From Enterobacter cloacae complex sp. R_G8 (GTDB lineage Bacteria; Pseudomonadota; Gammaproteobacteria; Enterobacterales; Enterobacteriaceae): a stretch of 64,000 nucleotides of DNA. Location: assembly GCF_024599795.1 (NCBI RefSeq), contig NZ_CP102246.1:620001-684000 (forward strand), in the 5' to 3' direction. The notes below the pieces were generated by a model. That model did not search any database and had not been told where the DNA came from. It saw only the letters and a list, made by a program, of their open reading frames with translations. This document shows, piece by piece, positions 46,665 through 61,893 of this stretch; the stretch's first letter is position 1, and each line of letters starts with the position of its first letter. The translations under genes were made by a program, and so were the position numbers.

Positions 46665-48041
46665 TTAAAGGAAGAATGGACTTGGCTGGAATAAACGTTC
46701 GACGTCGGTAATAAATTTTTTATCCGTCAGGAACATAATAACGTGATCGCCTTGTTCAATACGCAAATTATCATTGGCAATCATGACATCATTCCCGCGT
46801 ACTACGGCGCCGATGATTGTGCCAGGTGGCAGCTTAATTTCATCAATGGCACGACCCACCACGCGTGATGTGGTTTCATCACCGTGAGCGACAGCTTCAA
46901 TGGCTTCAGCGACGCCGCGACGCAGTGATGACACGCCAACAATGTCGGCTTTACGTACATGGCTCAGCAGTGCGGAAATCGTTGCCTGCTGCGGCGAAAT
47001 CGCAATATCAATCACGCTCCCCTGCACCAGGTCAACATAGGCACGACGCTGAATAAGCACCATCACCTTTTTTGCCCCCATGCGTTTGGCGAGCATGGCG
47101 GACATAATATTTGCTTCATCGTCGTTGGTGACGGCAATAAACAGATCAACTTGATCGATATGCTCTTCGGCCAGTAATTCCTGATCCGATGCATCACCAT
47201 AAAACACGATCGTGTTTTGTAACTTTTCTGCGAGTTCAGAGGCACGCTGTTGATCGCGCTCGATCAACTTTACGCTGTAGTCTTTTTCCAGACGGCGGGC
47301 GAGACCTGCGCCGATATTACCACCGCCGACCAGCATGATGCGTTTGTAGGGCTTTTCGAGGCGCTGAAGTTCACTCATAACGGCACGAATATGTTGAGAA
47401 GCAGCAATGAAGAAGACTTCATCTCCTGCTTCGACAATGGTCGAGCCCTGAGGTCGAATAGGTCTGTCGTGACGGAAAATGGCTGCGACGCGGGTATCGA
47501 TATGCGGCATATGTTCGCGCATAGTAGACAGCGCGTTTCCGATCAACGGACCGCCATAATAGGCCTTAACGACGGCCAGACTCACTTTCCCTTCTGCAAA
47601 GTTCACGACCTGCAGTGCGCCGGGATATTCGATCAGGCGATAAATATTATCGATAACCAGTTGTTCCGGCGCGATGAGATGGTCAATTGGTACTGCTTCT
47701 GAGTTAAAGAGTTTTTCCGCATCGCGGACATAATCCGGGGAGCGGATACGGGCGATTCGGTTCGGCGTGTTAAAGAGCGAATAGGCCACCTGACAAGCGA
47801 CCATATTGGTTTCATCAGAGCTGGTCACGGCCACTAACATATCGGCATCGTCAGCACCGGCTTCACGGAGGACACGTGGATGCGAACCGTGCCCCTGCAC
47901 AACGCGAAGGTCAAATTTATCCTGCAGAACGCGCAGTCGATCGCCGTTGGTATCGACGATCGTAATGTCGTTGTTTTCACCTACAAGGTTTTCCGCCAGC
48001 GTCCCGCCGACCTGTCCTGCGCCCAGAATGATAATCTTCAT
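46665..48041 (-). CDS. trkA: Trk potassium uptake regulator TrkA
   Basis: TrkA (458 aa) is the peripheral NAD-binding subunit controlling TrkH/TrkG K+ uptake. It has two RCK-N domains ([15 protein letters not shown] at the N-terminus, [15 protein letters not shown] in the middle), each with an RCK-C domain. Confidence 0.98.
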   Translation of the reverse strand: MKIIILGAGQVGGTLAENLVGENNDITIVDTNGDRLRVLQDKFDLRVVQGHGSHPRVLREAGADDADMLVAVTSSDETNMVACQVAYSLFNTPNRIARIRSPDYVRDAEKLFNSEAVPIDHLIAPEQLVIDNIYRLIEYPGALQVVNFAEGKVSLAVVKAYYGGPLIGNALSTMREHMPHIDTRVAAIFRHDRPIRPQGSTIVEAGDEVFFIAASQHIRAVMSELQRLEKPYKRIMLVGGGNIGAGLARRLEKDYSVKLIERDQQRASELAEKLQNTIVFYGDASDQELLAEEHIDQVDLFIAVTNDDEANIMSAMLAKRMGAKKVMVLIQRRAYVDLVQGSVIDIAISPQQATISALLSHVRKADIVGVSSLRRGVAEAIEAVAHGDETTSRVVGRAIDEIKLPPGTIIGAVVRGNDVMIANDNLRIEQGDHVIMFLTDKKFITDVERLFQPSPFFL

Positions 48042-48063
48042 ATCTCGTGACCTGTTCTCAACA

Positions 48064-49350
48064 TCACTCTTTGATTAGCTTAGCGTAAAAGAAGCCATCA
48101 CCCTGTTCAGCGCCAGGCAGGTTCTGCTGGCCCGGATGCTCCGGTGTCCCCGTCTCGCGTAGCGTAGCGCCAGGGGTGCGTTTAAGGAAAGCCGAAATTT
48201 GCTGACTGTTCTCTTCAGGAAGTATGGAACACGTTGCATAGACCAGCGTTCCACCTGGTTTCAGGTGTGGCCAAATGGCATCAAGGATCTCGGATTGCAG
48301 CTGTGCAAGCTCCTTAATATCACGATCGCGACGCAGCCACTTAATGTCCGGATGACGGCGAATAACGCCGGTTGCTGAGCAGGGAGCATCCAGCAAGATA
48401 CGGTCGAAATGCGTCTCGCCACACCATTCTGCGGGCTTACGTCCGTCGCCTTGCATAACCTGTGCCTTCATTCCTAAACGCTTCAGGTTATCGTATACAC
48501 GCGAAAGACGCTGCTCATCAACATCTACAGCCATTACGTTTGCCTGCGGTGCGACTTCCAGAATATGCGTCGTTTTGCCGCCAGGAGCGGCACACAGGTC
48601 GAGGATCTGTTCGCCATTTTTGGGCTCGAGCCAGGTCATACAGCCCTGGGCAGAAGCGTCCTGAACGGTTACCCAGCCCTCATCGAACCCGGGTAATGCA
48701 TGCACCGGTACAGGAGAGGCTAAACGCACAGCATCAGGATAGGCGTCATGCGTGAAACCACTCATTCCGGCTTCTTCCAGCAAGGCCAGCCAGGCATCGC
48801 GGGTATGATGATTACGGTTAACGCGTAACCACATCGGCGGACGTTGATTATTCGCTTCGGCAATCTCCTGCCACCGTTGCGGGTACGCTTTTTTGAGGCG
48901 ATTCAGAAGCCAGTCGGGGTGCAGGAAACGGGTTTCGCTTTGCTCAAATTCCGCCAGAAGTTCTTCCTGCTGGCGCTGGAACTGACGCAGTACGCCGTTG
49001 ATCAGTCCTTTGAGCTGGGGACGTTTAATCACGATGGCGCCTTCTACCGTCTCAGCCAACGCAGCATGAGGTGGGATACGGGTATGAAGAAGCTGATAAA
49101 AGCCAACCATAATCAAATAATGCACGGTACGCTGCTTTCCGGTCATGGGGCGCGACATCAGCTTATTAATCAGCCACTCAAGCTGAGAAAGGGTGCGCAG
49201 GACGCCAAAACAGAGCTCCTGAAGCAGAGCTTTGTCTTTGTCGGACACTTTTTGCTGCAGTGGAGGCAGGACATTACTGAGTGACTGACCCTGCTCGACA
49301 ACCTGCTCAACGGCCTGTGCCGCCAGACTGCGTAGATTTTGTTTTTTCAT
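48064..49350 (-). CDS. rsmB: 16S rRNA m5C967 methyltransferase
   Basis: RsmB (428 aa) methylates C967 of 16S rRNA using SAM. It has an N-terminal NusB-like domain and a C-terminal methyltransferase domain with [23 protein letters not shown] and the catalytic Cys in [11 protein letters not shown]. The start MKKQNLRS matches E. coli; the longer frame to 49380 runs into a hairpin. Confidence 0.96.
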   Translation of the reverse strand: MKKQNLRSLAAQAVEQVVEQGQSLSNVLPPLQQKVSDKDKALLQELCFGVLRTLSQLEWLINKLMSRPMTGKQRTVHYLIMVGFYQLLHTRIPPHAALAETVEGAIVIKRPQLKGLINGVLRQFQRQQEELLAEFEQSETRFLHPDWLLNRLKKAYPQRWQEIAEANNQRPPMWLRVNRNHHTRDAWLALLEEAGMSGFTHDAYPDAVRLASPVPVHALPGFDEGWVTVQDASAQGCMTWLEPKNGEQILDLCAAPGGKTTHILEVAPQANVMAVDVDEQRLSRVYDNLKRLGMKAQVMQGDGRKPAEWCGETHFDRILLDAPCSATGVIRRHPDIKWLRRDRDIKELAQLQSEILDAIWPHLKPGGTLVYATCSILPEENSQQISAFLKRTPGATLRETGTPEHPGQQNLPGAEQGDGFFYAKLIKE

Positions 49351-49353
49351 AAC

Positions 49354-49387
49354 CGTAAAAATAAAAATGCCCGGAAACACCGGGCTT
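49354..49387 (-). terminator. Terminator-like hairpin between fmt and rsmB
   Basis: On the minus strand GCCCGG-TGTTT-CCGGGC is followed by ATTTTTATTTTT, immediately before the rsmB start. It may attenuate def-fmt transcripts before rsmB. Confidence 0.6.
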
Positions 49388-49402
49388 TAAGTATAAAGTT
49401 GC

Positions 49403-50350
49403 TCAGGCAAGACGAGTGCCAGGGATAAACCATTCGCGACGGGAATTTAACAGATCCTGAGCGCTCATCGCCTTTTTACCCGCTGGCTGCAGTGATTCCA
49501 GATTTAGGATCCCTTCCGCGGTTGCCACCTGGATACCGTTCTTGCTGGCTTCGATAATTGTTCCGGGCTCAGCAGATGTGTTGCCTTCAATGACGGAGGC
49601 TTTCCAGACTTTGACAGGTTGCTCATCGATCATCATCCAGCTCATCGGCCATGGATTAAAGGCGCGAATGCAACGTTCAAGCTGTGCTGCAGAGAGGGAC
49701 CAGTCGACCCGCGCCTCTTCTTTGCTGAGTTTTTCGGCGTAGGTTACCAGGGCCTCATCCTGAACTTCAGGGGCTGCTGTATTATCAGCAAGCTGCTGCA
49801 AAGTTTTGATGAGTCCTTGCGGGCCAAGGTCCGCAAGCTTGTCATACAGCGTGGCGCTGGTATCGTCTGCAGTAATTGGACAGGCCAGTTTATACAGCAT
49901 GTCGCCAGTGTCTAAACCTACATCCATCTTCATGATGGTAACACCGGTTTCAGCATCACCCGCCCACAGCGAACGTTGGATCGGCGCCGCACCACGCCAG
50001 CGTGGAAGCAAAGAACCATGTACGTTGATACAACCCAGTCGTGGCATATCCAGCACGGCTTTCGGCAGAATTAACCCATAAGCCACCACCACCATGACAT
50101 CGGCATTCAGGTCAGCAACAAGCTGCTGGTTTTCCGGTGGCCGCAGGGATGCTGGCTGATAAACCGGTAACCCATGTTCTTCTGCCAGCACTTTCACCGG
50201 GCTGGGCATGAGCTTTTTACCACGGCCTGCCGGGCGATCCGGTTGGGTAAACACGCCAACAACCTGGTGGCCAGAAGATAACAGCGCGTCAAGATGACGC
50301 GCTGCAAAATCAGGGGTACCCGCGAAGATAATACGTAGTGTTTTAGACAC
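49403..50350 (-). CDS. fmt: Methionyl-tRNA formyltransferase
   Basis: Fmt (315 aa) formylates initiator Met-tRNA with 10-formyl-THF. The conserved [19 protein letters not shown] with catalytic Asn/His is present, followed by the C-terminal OB-like domain. 25 bp after def. Confidence 0.98.
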   Translation of the reverse strand: MSKTLRIIFAGTPDFAARHLDALLSSGHQVVGVFTQPDRPAGRGKKLMPSPVKVLAEEHGLPVYQPASLRPPENQQLVADLNADVMVVVAYGLILPKAVLDMPRLGCINVHGSLLPRWRGAAPIQRSLWAGDAETGVTIMKMDVGLDTGDMLYKLACPITADDTSATLYDKLADLGPQGLIKTLQQLADNTAAPEVQDEALVTYAEKLSKEEARVDWSLSAAQLERCIRAFNPWPMSWMMIDEQPVKVWKASVIEGNTSAEPGTIIEASKNGIQVATAEGILNLESLQPAGKKAMSAQDLLNSRREWFIPGTRLA

Positions 50351-50375
50351 GATGATCCTTGTATCCGGGGGGATG

Positions 50376-50885
50376 TTATGCGCGAGAGCGCAAACGATCC
50401 AGTTTCTCTACTTTCTGACGAATACGCTGCTGCTTCAATGGTGAGAGGTAATCGATAAACAGTTTACCGACCAAGTGATCCATCTCATGCTGAATACAAA
50501 TCGCCAGCAGATCGTCTGCTTCCAGTTCGAACGGGTTGCCTTCACGATCCAGGGCGCGAATTTTCACTTTTTCGGCACGTGGAACTAAAGCACGCTGTTC
50601 AGGAATGGACAGACAACCTTCCTCAATACCTGTTTCACCGCTCTTTTCCAACAGCTCAGGGTTGATCAGCACCAGACGGCCATCGCGATTCTCAGAAACG
50701 TCGATCACGATAATACGCTTGTGAATGTCCACCTGAGTTGCCGCAAGGCCAATGCCTTCTTCGGCGTACATGGTATCGAACATATCATCAACGATACGCT
50801 GAATTTCTGCATTCACTTCTTTGACCGGTTCAGCGACGATGCGAAGGCGCTCGTCCGGAATATGTAACACTTGCAAAACTGCCAT
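50376..50885 (-). CDS. def: Peptide deformylase
   Basis: Def (169 aa) is a metalloprotease that removes the N-formyl group from new proteins. Three motifs are present: [14 protein letters not shown] and [11 protein letters not shown]. First gene of the minus-strand group def-fmt-rsmB-trkA. Confidence 0.98.
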   Translation of the reverse strand: MAVLQVLHIPDERLRIVAEPVKEVNAEIQRIVDDMFDTMYAEEGIGLAATQVDIHKRIIVIDVSENRDGRLVLINPELLEKSGETGIEEGCLSIPEQRALVPRAEKVKIRALDREGNPFELEADDLLAICIQHEMDHLVGKLFIDYLSPLKQQRIRQKVEKLDRLRSRA

Positions 50886-51012
50886 AAATTTCCAGAGTCG
50901 TGTTCAGGAGTTGATAAGAATACTATCTCTATTCTAGACAAATCCCCCATCGATTGACAGCATCCGTGACCAATCGCAATGATTGCAGAGGCTGCTTATG
51001 GCAGGGAATAGG

Positions 51013-52137
51013 ATGACGTCCACGGAGATATGGTTACGGCTAATCCACACAGGTTCTCTGTGTGGTGATCAGATGCTCGCAGCGGCAGCGCGACTACTTA
51101 TGCAGACAAGGATTGATGATGCCGTTGTCAGAGATGCCGGGCTGTCAACAAAACAGGCTCAACAGTTCTTTGCGCTTGATGAAAATGAACTGCAACGAAA
51201 TCTGGCGTGGCTAGAACAGCCGGAGAATCATCTGCTGACGGCGGATGATCCTCGTTACCCCCCTTTACTTCGCACGATCCCTGACTACCCCGGCGCATTG
51301 TTTATTAAAGGCAATCCTGAAGCCCTTAACACCGTTCAACTGGCGGTTGTGGGTAGCCGCGCACCATCCTGGTACGGTGAGCGATGGGGGAAAATCCTGT
51401 GCGAACAACTTTCACAAAGTGGTTTCACGATCACCAGTGGGCTGGCCTGCGGTATTGACGGCGTCGCTCACCACGCCGCGCTGTCTGTAAAAGGGCGAAG
51501 TGTCGCGGTGCTTGGAAACGGGCTGTTTAGCATTTATCCCCGTCGGCATCAGGCTCTGGCTGCACGGCTTATCGAATCAGAGGGGGCTATTGTGTCGGAG
51601 TTCCCGCTGTCAGCGCCGCCCTGGCCGGCAAATTTTCCACGTCGTAACCGAATTATCAGCGGTCTGAGTCTGGGCGTGCTGGTGGTGGAGGCCGCTTTAA
51701 GAAGCGGCTCACTCGTTACGGCACGGTATGCGCTAGAACAGGGGCGAGAAGTCTTTGCCTTACCTGGCCCGATAGGTAACCCGGGGTGTGAGGGCCCCCA
51801 CTGGCTCATCAAGCAGGGGGCAACGCCTGTGACGAGCGTCGAGGACATCCTTGAAAATTTGCAATATGGCTTGCACTGGTTAACAGATGAACCCGAAAAG
51901 CGACATTTTTCATCAGATCAGGAGAAGGTGGCATTGCCATTTCCCAGCCTCCTGGCTAACGTAGGAGATGAGGTAACACCTGTTGACGTTGTCGCTGAAC
52001 GTGCCGGCCAACCTGTGCCAGTAACGGTAGCACAGCTACTCGAACTGGAGTTAGCAGGGTGGATCGCAGCTGTACCCGGCGGCTATGTCCGATTGAGGAG
52101 GGCAAGCCATGTTCGACGTACTGATGTATTTGTTTGA
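51013..52137 (+). CDS. dprA: DNA-processing protein DprA (Smf)
   Basis: DprA (374 aa) binds ssDNA and loads RecA in transformation. A Rossmann-like domain ([40 protein letters not shown]) is followed by a C-terminal winged helix. The start at 51013 ([11 protein letters not shown]) gives the E. coli length; upstream in-frame starts at 50983 (TTG) and 50998 (ATG) exist. Divergent from def; overlaps smg by 29 bp. Confidence 0.93.
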   Translation: MTSTEIWLRLIHTGSLCGDQMLAAAARLLMQTRIDDAVVRDAGLSTKQAQQFFALDENELQRNLAWLEQPENHLLTADDPRYPPLLRTIPDYPGALFIKGNPEALNTVQLAVVGSRAPSWYGERWGKILCEQLSQSGFTITSGLACGIDGVAHHAALSVKGRSVAVLGNGLFSIYPRRHQALAARLIESEGAIVSEFPLSAPPWPANFPRRNRIISGLSLGVLVVEAALRSGSLVTARYALEQGREVFALPGPIGNPGCEGPHWLIKQGATPVTSVEDILENLQYGLHWLTDEPEKRHFSSDQEKVALPFPSLLANVGDEVTPVDVVAERAGQPVPVTVAQLLELELAGWIAAVPGGYVRLRRASHVRRTDVFV

Positions 52138-52582
52138 GACTTACATCCATAACGAAGCAGAAATGCGAGTGGATCAGGACAAATTGACACAGGATCTTAC
52201 CGATGCGGGGTTTGAACGGGAAGATATTTATAATGCGTTGATGTGGCTGGAAAAACTGGCTGATTATCAGGAAGGCCTTGCCGAACCGATGCAGCTTGCT
52301 TCTGACCCATTGTCTGTGCGCATTTATACCGCTGAAGAGTGTGAAAGGCTGGACGCCAGCTGCCGGGGATTCATCTTATTCCTTGAGCAGATTCAGGTGC
52401 TAAACCTCGAAACAAGAGAAATGGTGATAGAGCGCGTTATGGCGCTGGATACGGCAGAGTTCGAACTGGATGACCTTAAGTGGGTGATCCTGATGGTTCT
52501 GTTTAATATTCCAGGCTGTGAAAATGCCTATCAGCAAATGGAAGAATTACTCTTTGAAGTGAATGAAGGTATGCTGCACTAA
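52109..52582 (+). CDS. smg: DUF494 family protein Smg
   Basis: Smg (157 aa), acidic conserved protein of unknown function ([19 protein letters not shown] start). Starts inside the 3' end of dprA, so the two are probably translated in a coupled way. Confidence 0.92.
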   Translation: MFDVLMYLFETYIHNEAEMRVDQDKLTQDLTDAGFEREDIYNALMWLEKLADYQEGLAEPMQLASDPLSVRIYTAEECERLDASCRGFILFLEQIQVLNLETREMVIERVMALDTAEFELDDLKWVILMVLFNIPGCENAYQQMEELLFEVNEGMLH

Positions 52583-52608
52583 TTCAATGTGCAGCACCAA
52601 GAGTTGTT

Positions 52609-53151
52609 ATGGCCAAATCAGCACTGTTCACGGTGCATAAAAACGAGCCCTGCCCACAGTGCGGGGCTGAACTTGTCATTCGGTCCGGGAAACACGGTCC
52701 GTTTCTCGGTTGTTCACACTATCCGGAATGTGATTATGTTCGTCCCCTGAAGAGCCAGGCGGACGGACATATCGTTAAAATTCTGGAGGGGCAACTTTGC
52801 CCACAGTGCGGCGGTGAACTGGCGTTACGCCAGGGCCGTTTTGGTATGTTTATTGGTTGCAGTCGCTATCCTGAATGTGAGCATACAGAACAAATTGATA
52901 AGCCAGATGAAACAGCAATTGCCTGTCCCCAGTGCCAGCGTGGACAACTGGTACAGCGTCGTTCTCGTTTTGGCAAGACCTTCCATTCCTGCGATCGCTA
53001 TCCTGAATGCCAGTTCGTTATCAATTTTAAACCGGTAGCGGGTATCTGCCCTCATTGCGATTATCCGTTACTTATAGAGAAGAAAACGGCGCAAGGTATG
53101 AAACGCTTTTGTGCCAGTAAACAATGTGGAAAGCCGGTTTCGGCGGATTAA
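52609..53151 (+). CDS. yrdD: Topoisomerase-type zinc-ribbon protein YrdD
   Basis: A 180-aa protein made of repeated zinc ribbons like the C-terminus of topoisomerase I: CPQCG...[13 protein letters not shown]...[12 protein letters not shown]...SCDRYPEC and a final CPHC. Probably binds nucleic acid; function unknown. Confidence 0.93.
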   Translation: MAKSALFTVHKNEPCPQCGAELVIRSGKHGPFLGCSHYPECDYVRPLKSQADGHIVKILEGQLCPQCGGELALRQGRFGMFIGCSRYPECEHTEQIDKPDETAIACPQCQRGQLVQRRSRFGKTFHSCDRYPECQFVINFKPVAGICPHCDYPLLIEKKTAQGMKRFCASKQCGKPVSAD

Positions 53152-53155
53152 ACCT

Positions 53156-53728
53156 GTGAATAATAACCTGCCATCAGGATCCATTGCGCATGCAGTGGAG
53201 GTTCTGAAAAATGAAGAAGTCATCGCCTATCCAACAGAAGCTGTCTTTGGGGTCGGTTGCGATCCTGACAGCGAGACAGCTGTGAATCGCTTACTTACGC
53301 TAAAACAGAGACCTGTCGAAAAAGGATTGATTTTGATCGCTGCTAATTATGAGCAGCTTAAACCTTATATTGATGATTCCATGCTCACGCCGGCGCAACG
53401 GGATACCATTTTCTCTGCGTGGCCAGGGCCGGTGACCTTTGTTTTCCCGGCGCAGCTAACAACGCCCCGCTGGTTAACAGGCCGTTTCGATTCCCTCGCT
53501 GTCCGTGTCACCGATCATCCGCTGGTGGTTGAGCTATGTCTGGCGTTTGGTAAACCGCTGGTCTCAACCAGTGCCAACCTTACCGGGCAGCCTCCTTGCC
53601 GGAGCACCGAAGAGGTGCTGGCGCAGTTCGGGAATGACTTCCCGGTAGCCGTCGGTGAAACCGGAGGTCGTCTTAATCCATCGGAAATCCGCGACGCCTT
53701 GACCGGCGAACGTTTTCGCCAGGGGTAA
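53156..53728 (+). CDS. tsaC: Threonylcarbamoyl-AMP synthase (TsaC/YrdC)
   Basis: TsaC (190 aa) makes threonylcarbamoyl-AMP for t6A37 of ANN-decoding tRNAs. Conserved [23 protein letters not shown] and STSANLTGQ are present. The GTG start at 53156 gives the E. coli length; the frame stays open upstream inside yrdD. 1 bp separates it from the first possible aroE ATG. Confidence 0.94.
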   Translation: MNNNLPSGSIAHAVEVLKNEEVIAYPTEAVFGVGCDPDSETAVNRLLTLKQRPVEKGLILIAANYEQLKPYIDDSMLTPAQRDTIFSAWPGPVTFVFPAQLTTPRWLTGRFDSLAVRVTDHPLVVELCLAFGKPLVSTSANLTGQPPCRSTEEVLAQFGNDFPVAVGETGGRLNPSEIRDALTGERFRQG

Positions 53729-53732
53729 TATG

Positions 53733-54551
53733 ATGGAAACCTATGCCGTTTTTGGTAATCCGATCGCACACAGCAAGTCGCCGTTGATCCATCAGCAGTT
53801 TGCTGAACAACTGCAGATAGATCATCCCTATGGCCGAGTGCTGGCACCTGTTGATGCCTTTGTTACCACCCTGAATGCTTTTTTTGACGCGGGGGGGAAA
53901 GGTGCCAATGTGACAGTGCCTTTTAAAGAAGACGCTTTTGAACGTGCGGATGAGCTGACTGAGCGCGCTTCTCTTGCGGGTGCCGTGAATACGCTTAAAC
54001 GGCTGGAGGATGGCCGCCTTTTGGGAGACAACACTGACGGAATCGGCTTACTGAGCGACCTGGAAAGGCTCTCATTCATCAAACCCGGGTTCCGGGTTAT
54101 GTTGATTGGTGCCGGTGGGGCATCGCGAGGCGTATTGTTACCGCTCCTTTCACTGGATTGTGCGGTCACTATTACCAATCGAACCTTTGCCCGAGCGGAA
54201 GCGCTGGCGGCGTTGTTTGCACATACTGGCAGCGTGAGCGCGATCGCTCTTGATGAACTTGCTCATCATGAGTTTGATCTTATCATTAATGCCACCTCCA
54301 GCGGCATTGGTGGTGAAGTACCGGCGATCCCGTCCTCGTTGATAAACAGCCACCTCTATTGCTACGACATGTTTTATCAGAAAGGGAAAACCCCCTTCCT
54401 GAGCTGGTGTGAACAACACGGCGCAAAACATTTGGCTGATGGTCTGGGCATGCTGGTGGGGCAGGCTGCGCATGCAGTACTGCTCTGGCACGGTGTGTTA
54501 CCCGCTGTAGAACCGGTCATTGAAAAGCTGAAGCAGGAACTCACGACGTGA
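53733..54551 (+). CDS. aroE: Shikimate dehydrogenase
   Basis: AroE (272 aa) reduces 3-dehydroshikimate with NADPH in aromatic amino-acid synthesis. The catalytic Lys ([11 protein letters not shown]) and Asp (GDNTDGIGL) and the NADP motif IGAGGASRG are present. The second of two adjacent ATGs matches E. coli ([10 protein letters not shown]). Overlaps yrdB by GTGA. Confidence 0.97.
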   Translation: METYAVFGNPIAHSKSPLIHQQFAEQLQIDHPYGRVLAPVDAFVTTLNAFFDAGGKGANVTVPFKEDAFERADELTERASLAGAVNTLKRLEDGRLLGDNTDGIGLLSDLERLSFIKPGFRVMLIGAGGASRGVLLPLLSLDCAVTITNRTFARAEALAALFAHTGSVSAIALDELAHHEFDLIINATSSGIGGEVPAIPSSLINSHLYCYDMFYQKGKTPFLSWCEQHGAKHLADGLGMLVGQAAHAVLLWHGVLPAVEPVIEKLKQELTT

Positions 54552-54796
54552 ACCAGGCGATCCACTTTCCCGACAGAGAACACTGGGACGAGAGTAAGCA
54601 AGCGGTCTGTTTTCCGGTGCTCGTACACGGAATGCAACTGACATGTGCCATTAGCGGTGAAACGCTCGAGCGCCGCTTTGGTGGCTCAACTCCATTAGAG
54701 GTATTTTGTGAAAATCGCTGGGATCTTGAAGAGGAAGCCAGCGATTTAATCCGCGATCAGCAGGAAGACGATCAGGGCTGGATCTGGTTGTCCTGA
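54548..54796 (+). CDS. yrdB: DUF1488 family protein YrdB
   Basis: An 82-aa acidic protein of unknown function with a GTG start that overlaps the aroE stop. Its 3' end overlaps the convergent yrdA by 25 bp. Confidence 0.91.
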   Translation: MNQAIHFPDREHWDESKQAVCFPVLVHGMQLTCAISGETLERRFGGSTPLEVFCENRWDLEEEASDLIRDQQEDDQGWIWLS

Positions 54797-55326
54797 TCCA
54801 GATACTCATCTTTCCATTTCACGTAATTATTCGCTGAATATTTCAGACCTTCTCTTTCCGCTTCTGTTAAGGGACGGATCTGCTTTACCGGACTGCCTAA
54901 ATAGAGATAACCGCTTTCGAGCCGTTTATGTTGTGGGACAAGACTCCCGGCACCAATCATCACGTCATCCTCCACGATGACGCCATCCAGCAGAATCGAC
55001 CCCATTCCTACCAGTACCCGATTTCCGACCGTGCAGCCGTGAAGCATGACTTTATGGCCGACGGTAACATCCTCTCCGATGAGGAGTGGATTGCCGTCCG
55101 GGTTATAGGAGGATTTGTGGGTGACATGCAGCACGCTGCCATCCTGAATATTGGTGCGTGCGCCGATTGCTACGTAGTTAACGTCTCCTCTGATCGCAAC
55201 GAGCGGCCAGATGCTGACATCATCGGCCATTCGGACATCACCAATGACCACACTGCTGGCATCGATCATCACGCGATCGCCTTTTTGTGGGAACAGATCT
55301 TTATAAGGACGTAAGACTGCAGACAT
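54772..55326 (-). CDS. yrdA: Gamma-carbonic-anhydrase-like hexapeptide protein YrdA
   Basis: YrdA (184 aa), left-handed beta-helix with hexapeptide repeats (VVIGDVRMADDVSIWPLVAIR). The gamma-CA-like metal His residues are visible (VLHVTHKS, VGHKVMLHGC). Substrate unknown. Confidence 0.93.
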   Translation of the reverse strand: MSAVLRPYKDLFPQKGDRVMIDASSVVIGDVRMADDVSIWPLVAIRGDVNYVAIGARTNIQDGSVLHVTHKSSYNPDGNPLLIGEDVTVGHKVMLHGCTVGNRVLVGMGSILLDGVIVEDDVMIGAGSLVPQHKRLESGYLYLGSPVKQIRPLTEAEREGLKYSANNYVKWKDEYLDQDNQIQP

Positions 55327-55800
55327 ATCTACCTCGACAGATGAGCGCTATACAGAAGACTTTGATCATATTATTGGATCGAGGCAAGGCAAATTACGTC
55401 AATATTTAAGCAGATCGGGCGGGATTTCAGCGAAAAGCGCGGAAAATCAGCAGTCAGAAAAAAAGATCTAAAAAATACTTGTGCTTAAAAATGGGATCCC
55501 TATAATGCGCCTCCATCGACACGGCGGATGTGAATCACTTCACAAACAACCCGGTCGGTTGAAGAGAAAAAATCCTGAAAATCAGGGTTGACTCTGAAAG
55601 AGGAAAGCGTAATATACGCCACCTCGCGACAGAGCGCTGAAGCGCGTCGCAACTGCTCTTTAACAATTTATCAGACAATCTGTGTGGGCACTCAAAGTGA
55701 CATGGATTCTTGATGTCTTCGGACACTAAATGAATACCAAGTCTCAACGAGTGAACACGTAATTCATTACGAAGTTTAATTCATTGAGCATCAAACTTTT
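55327..55800 (+). promoter_or_regulatory. rRNA operon promoters P1, P2 and leader
   Basis: P1: TTGTGC (55479-55484), 16 bp, TATAAT (55501-55506), with an A/T-rich UP-like stretch before it and GCGCCTCC after it. P2: TTGACT (55588-55593), 16 bp, TAATAT (55610-55615). BoxA TGCTCTTTAACA at 55654-55665 for antitermination. The 17-nt ATCAGACAATCTGTGTG (55670-55686) is fully complementary to 57368-57384, forming the 16S processing stalk. Bases 55327-55478 show nothing else clear. Confidence 0.88.
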
Positions 55801-57340
<1,540 letters not shown>

Positions 57341-57424
57341 CCTTAAAGAACCTGCCTTTGAAGTGCTCACACAGATTGTCTGATGAAAAGTAAATAGCAA
57401 GGCGTCTTGCGATTGAGACTGTAC

Positions 57425-57500
57425 GTCCCCTTCGTCTAGAGGCCCAGGACACCGCCCTTTCACGGCGGTAACAGGGGTTCGAATCCCCTAGGGGACGCCA
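57425..57500 (+). tRNA. gltT-like: tRNA-Glu (TTC) in the 16S-23S spacer
   Basis: 76 nt with CCA encoded. Anticodon TTC at 57459-57461 between stems CCGCC and GGCGG; T loop GTTCGAATC. It is the only tRNA in this spacer. Confidence 0.97.
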
Positions 57501-57682
57501 CTTGCTGGTTCGTGAGTGAAAGTCACCTGCCGTCATATCTCAAAACTGACTTGCGAGTCATGTTTGAGATATTTGCTCTTTAAAAATCTGGATCAAGCTG
57601 AAAATTGAAACGACACACATGTTATGTGTGTTCGAGTCTCTCAAATTTTCGCAATCAGAAGTGAAACATCTTCGGGTTGTGA
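57501..57682 (+). other. Spacer between tRNA-Glu and 23S
   Basis: No gene. It contains a second boxA-like TGCTCTTTAAAA (57574-57585) for antitermination, a hairpin ACACACAT-GTT-ATGTGTGT around 57612-57630, and the 5' strand of the 23S processing stalk. Confidence 0.7.
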
Positions 57683-60587
<2,905 letters not shown>

Positions 60588-60654
60588 ACAACGCCGAAGC
60601 TGTTTCGGCGGACGAGAGACAGAAGATTTTCAGCCTGATACAGATAACAGAATT

Positions 60655-60774
60655 TGCCTGGCGGCTTTAGCGCGGTGGTCCCACCTGACCCCATGCCGAA
60701 CTCAGAAGTGAAACGCCGTAGCGCCGATGGTAGTGTGGGGTCTCCCCATGTGAGAGTAGGGAACTGCCAGGCAT
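60655..60774 (+). rRNA. rrf: 5S ribosomal RNA, first copy
   Basis: 120 nt, TGCCTGGCGG ... CTGCCAGGCAT. Position 3 is C and position 117 is G, pairing in helix I. Confidence 0.99.
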
Positions 60775-60786
60775 CAAATTTAGTGT

Positions 60787-60862
60787 GCTGATATGGCTCA
60801 GTTGGTAGAGCGCACCCTTGGTAAGGGTGAGGTCCCCAGTTCGACTCTGGGTATCAGCACCA
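60787..60862 (+). tRNA. thrV: tRNA-Thr (GGT)
   Basis: 76 nt with CCA encoded; anticodon GGT at 60820-60822. It lies between the two 5S genes, as thrV does in E. coli rrnD. Confidence 0.97.
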
Positions 60863-60903
60863 CTTTATACTTAGGTTAAAGTTCGGCAAGAAGTAAAAGA
60901 ATT

Positions 60904-61023
60904 TGTCTGGCGGCTTTAGCGCGGTGGTCCCACCTGACCCCATGCCGAACTCAGAAGTGAAACGCCGTAGCGCCGATGGTAGTGTGGGGTCTCCCCATGT
61001 GAGAGTAGGGAACTGCCAGACAT
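60904..61023 (+). rRNA. rrf: 5S ribosomal RNA, second copy
   Basis: 120 nt, identical to the first copy except T at position 3 and A at position 117, which keep helix I paired (U-A for C-G). Corresponds to rrfF of E. coli rrnD. Confidence 0.99.
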
Positions 61024-61033
61024 CAATTAAGTG

Positions 61034-61062
61034 AAAAGGCCATCCGAAAGGATGGCCTTTTT
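61034..61062 (+). terminator. rRNA operon terminator
   Basis: AAAAGGCCATCC-GAAA-GGATGGCCTTTTT, a GNRA-closed stem with T run, 10 bp after the second 5S. Confidence 0.95.
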
Positions 61063-61088
61063 GCATTTCTACACTGCACACAGCGTAG

Positions 61089-61116
61089 GCCGGGTAAGGC
61101 GAAGCCGCCACCCGGC
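61089..61116. repeat. REP element between rrn and yhdZ
   Basis: GCCGGGTAAGGCGAAGCCGCCACCCGGC, a classic enterobacterial REP palindrome with the central mismatch, between convergent transcripts. Confidence 0.88.
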
Positions 61117-61127
61117 ATAACAAACGA

Positions 61128-61886
61128 TTAATGAATCACCTGCGACAGGAAAGCGCGCGTACGTTCTGATTTAGGATGGGCAAAGAACTCATCCGGCGGC
61201 GCCTGCTCGACAATTTCACCTCGATCCATAAAGATCACCCGGTCAGCCACGGTTCTGGCGAACCCCATTTCGTGAGTTACACACAGCATAGTCATTCCGG
61301 ATTGCGCCAGCCCAATCATGGTATCCAGAACTTCTTTTACCATCTCTGGATCCAGCGCTGAAGTTGGTTCATCAAACAGCATAATTTTGGGCTTCATGCA
61401 CAGGGAACGGGCGATTGCCACACGCTGCTGCTGGCCACCCGATATCTGTCCTGGAAATTTATTGGCGTGTTCAGCAATACGTACACGTTCCAGATAGTGC
61501 ATCGCTAACGCTTCAGCTTCCTTTTTCGGCATTTTGCGTACCCAAATCGGCGCAAGCGTACAGTTCTGCAGAACCGTCAGATGGGGGAACAGGTTAAAGT
61601 GCTGAAACACCATCCCGACTTCCTGACGCACGCGTTCGATATTGCGAATATCTTCATTCAGCTCGATACCATCCACAACAATACGCCCCTGCTGATGTTC
61701 CTCAAGGTGATTGATGCAGCGAATGGTTGTCGATTTTCCGGACCCGGAAGGGCCGCAAAGTACAATACGTTCGCCCTGCTTGACCTTAAGATTGATATCT
61801 TTCAGGACATGAAACTGCCCGTACCATTTATTCACGTTTTCCAGCGTAATCATCGCGTCGGCGGGTGTCATAGTAATTTGGCTCAT
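61128..61886 (-). CDS. yhdZ: Amino-acid ABC transporter ATP-binding protein YhdZ
   Basis: A 252-aa polar amino-acid ABC ATPase: Walker [10 protein letters not shown], signature [12 protein letters not shown], Walker [13 protein letters not shown]. Energises uptake with YhdX/YhdY; a glutamate-type or general L-amino-acid substrate (AapP/BztD family) is likely but not shown. Follows yhdY by 7 bp. Confidence 0.95.
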   Translation of the reverse strand: MSQITMTPADAMITLENVNKWYGQFHVLKDINLKVKQGERIVLCGPSGSGKSTTIRCINHLEEHQQGRIVVDGIELNEDIRNIERVRQEVGMVFQHFNLFPHLTVLQNCTLAPIWVRKMPKKEAEALAMHYLERVRIAEHANKFPGQISGGQQQRVAIARSLCMKPKIMLFDEPTSALDPEMVKEVLDTMIGLAQSGMTMLCVTHEMGFARTVADRVIFMDRGEIVEQAPPDEFFAHPKSERTRAFLSQVIH

Positions 61887-61893
61887 AATTTCC

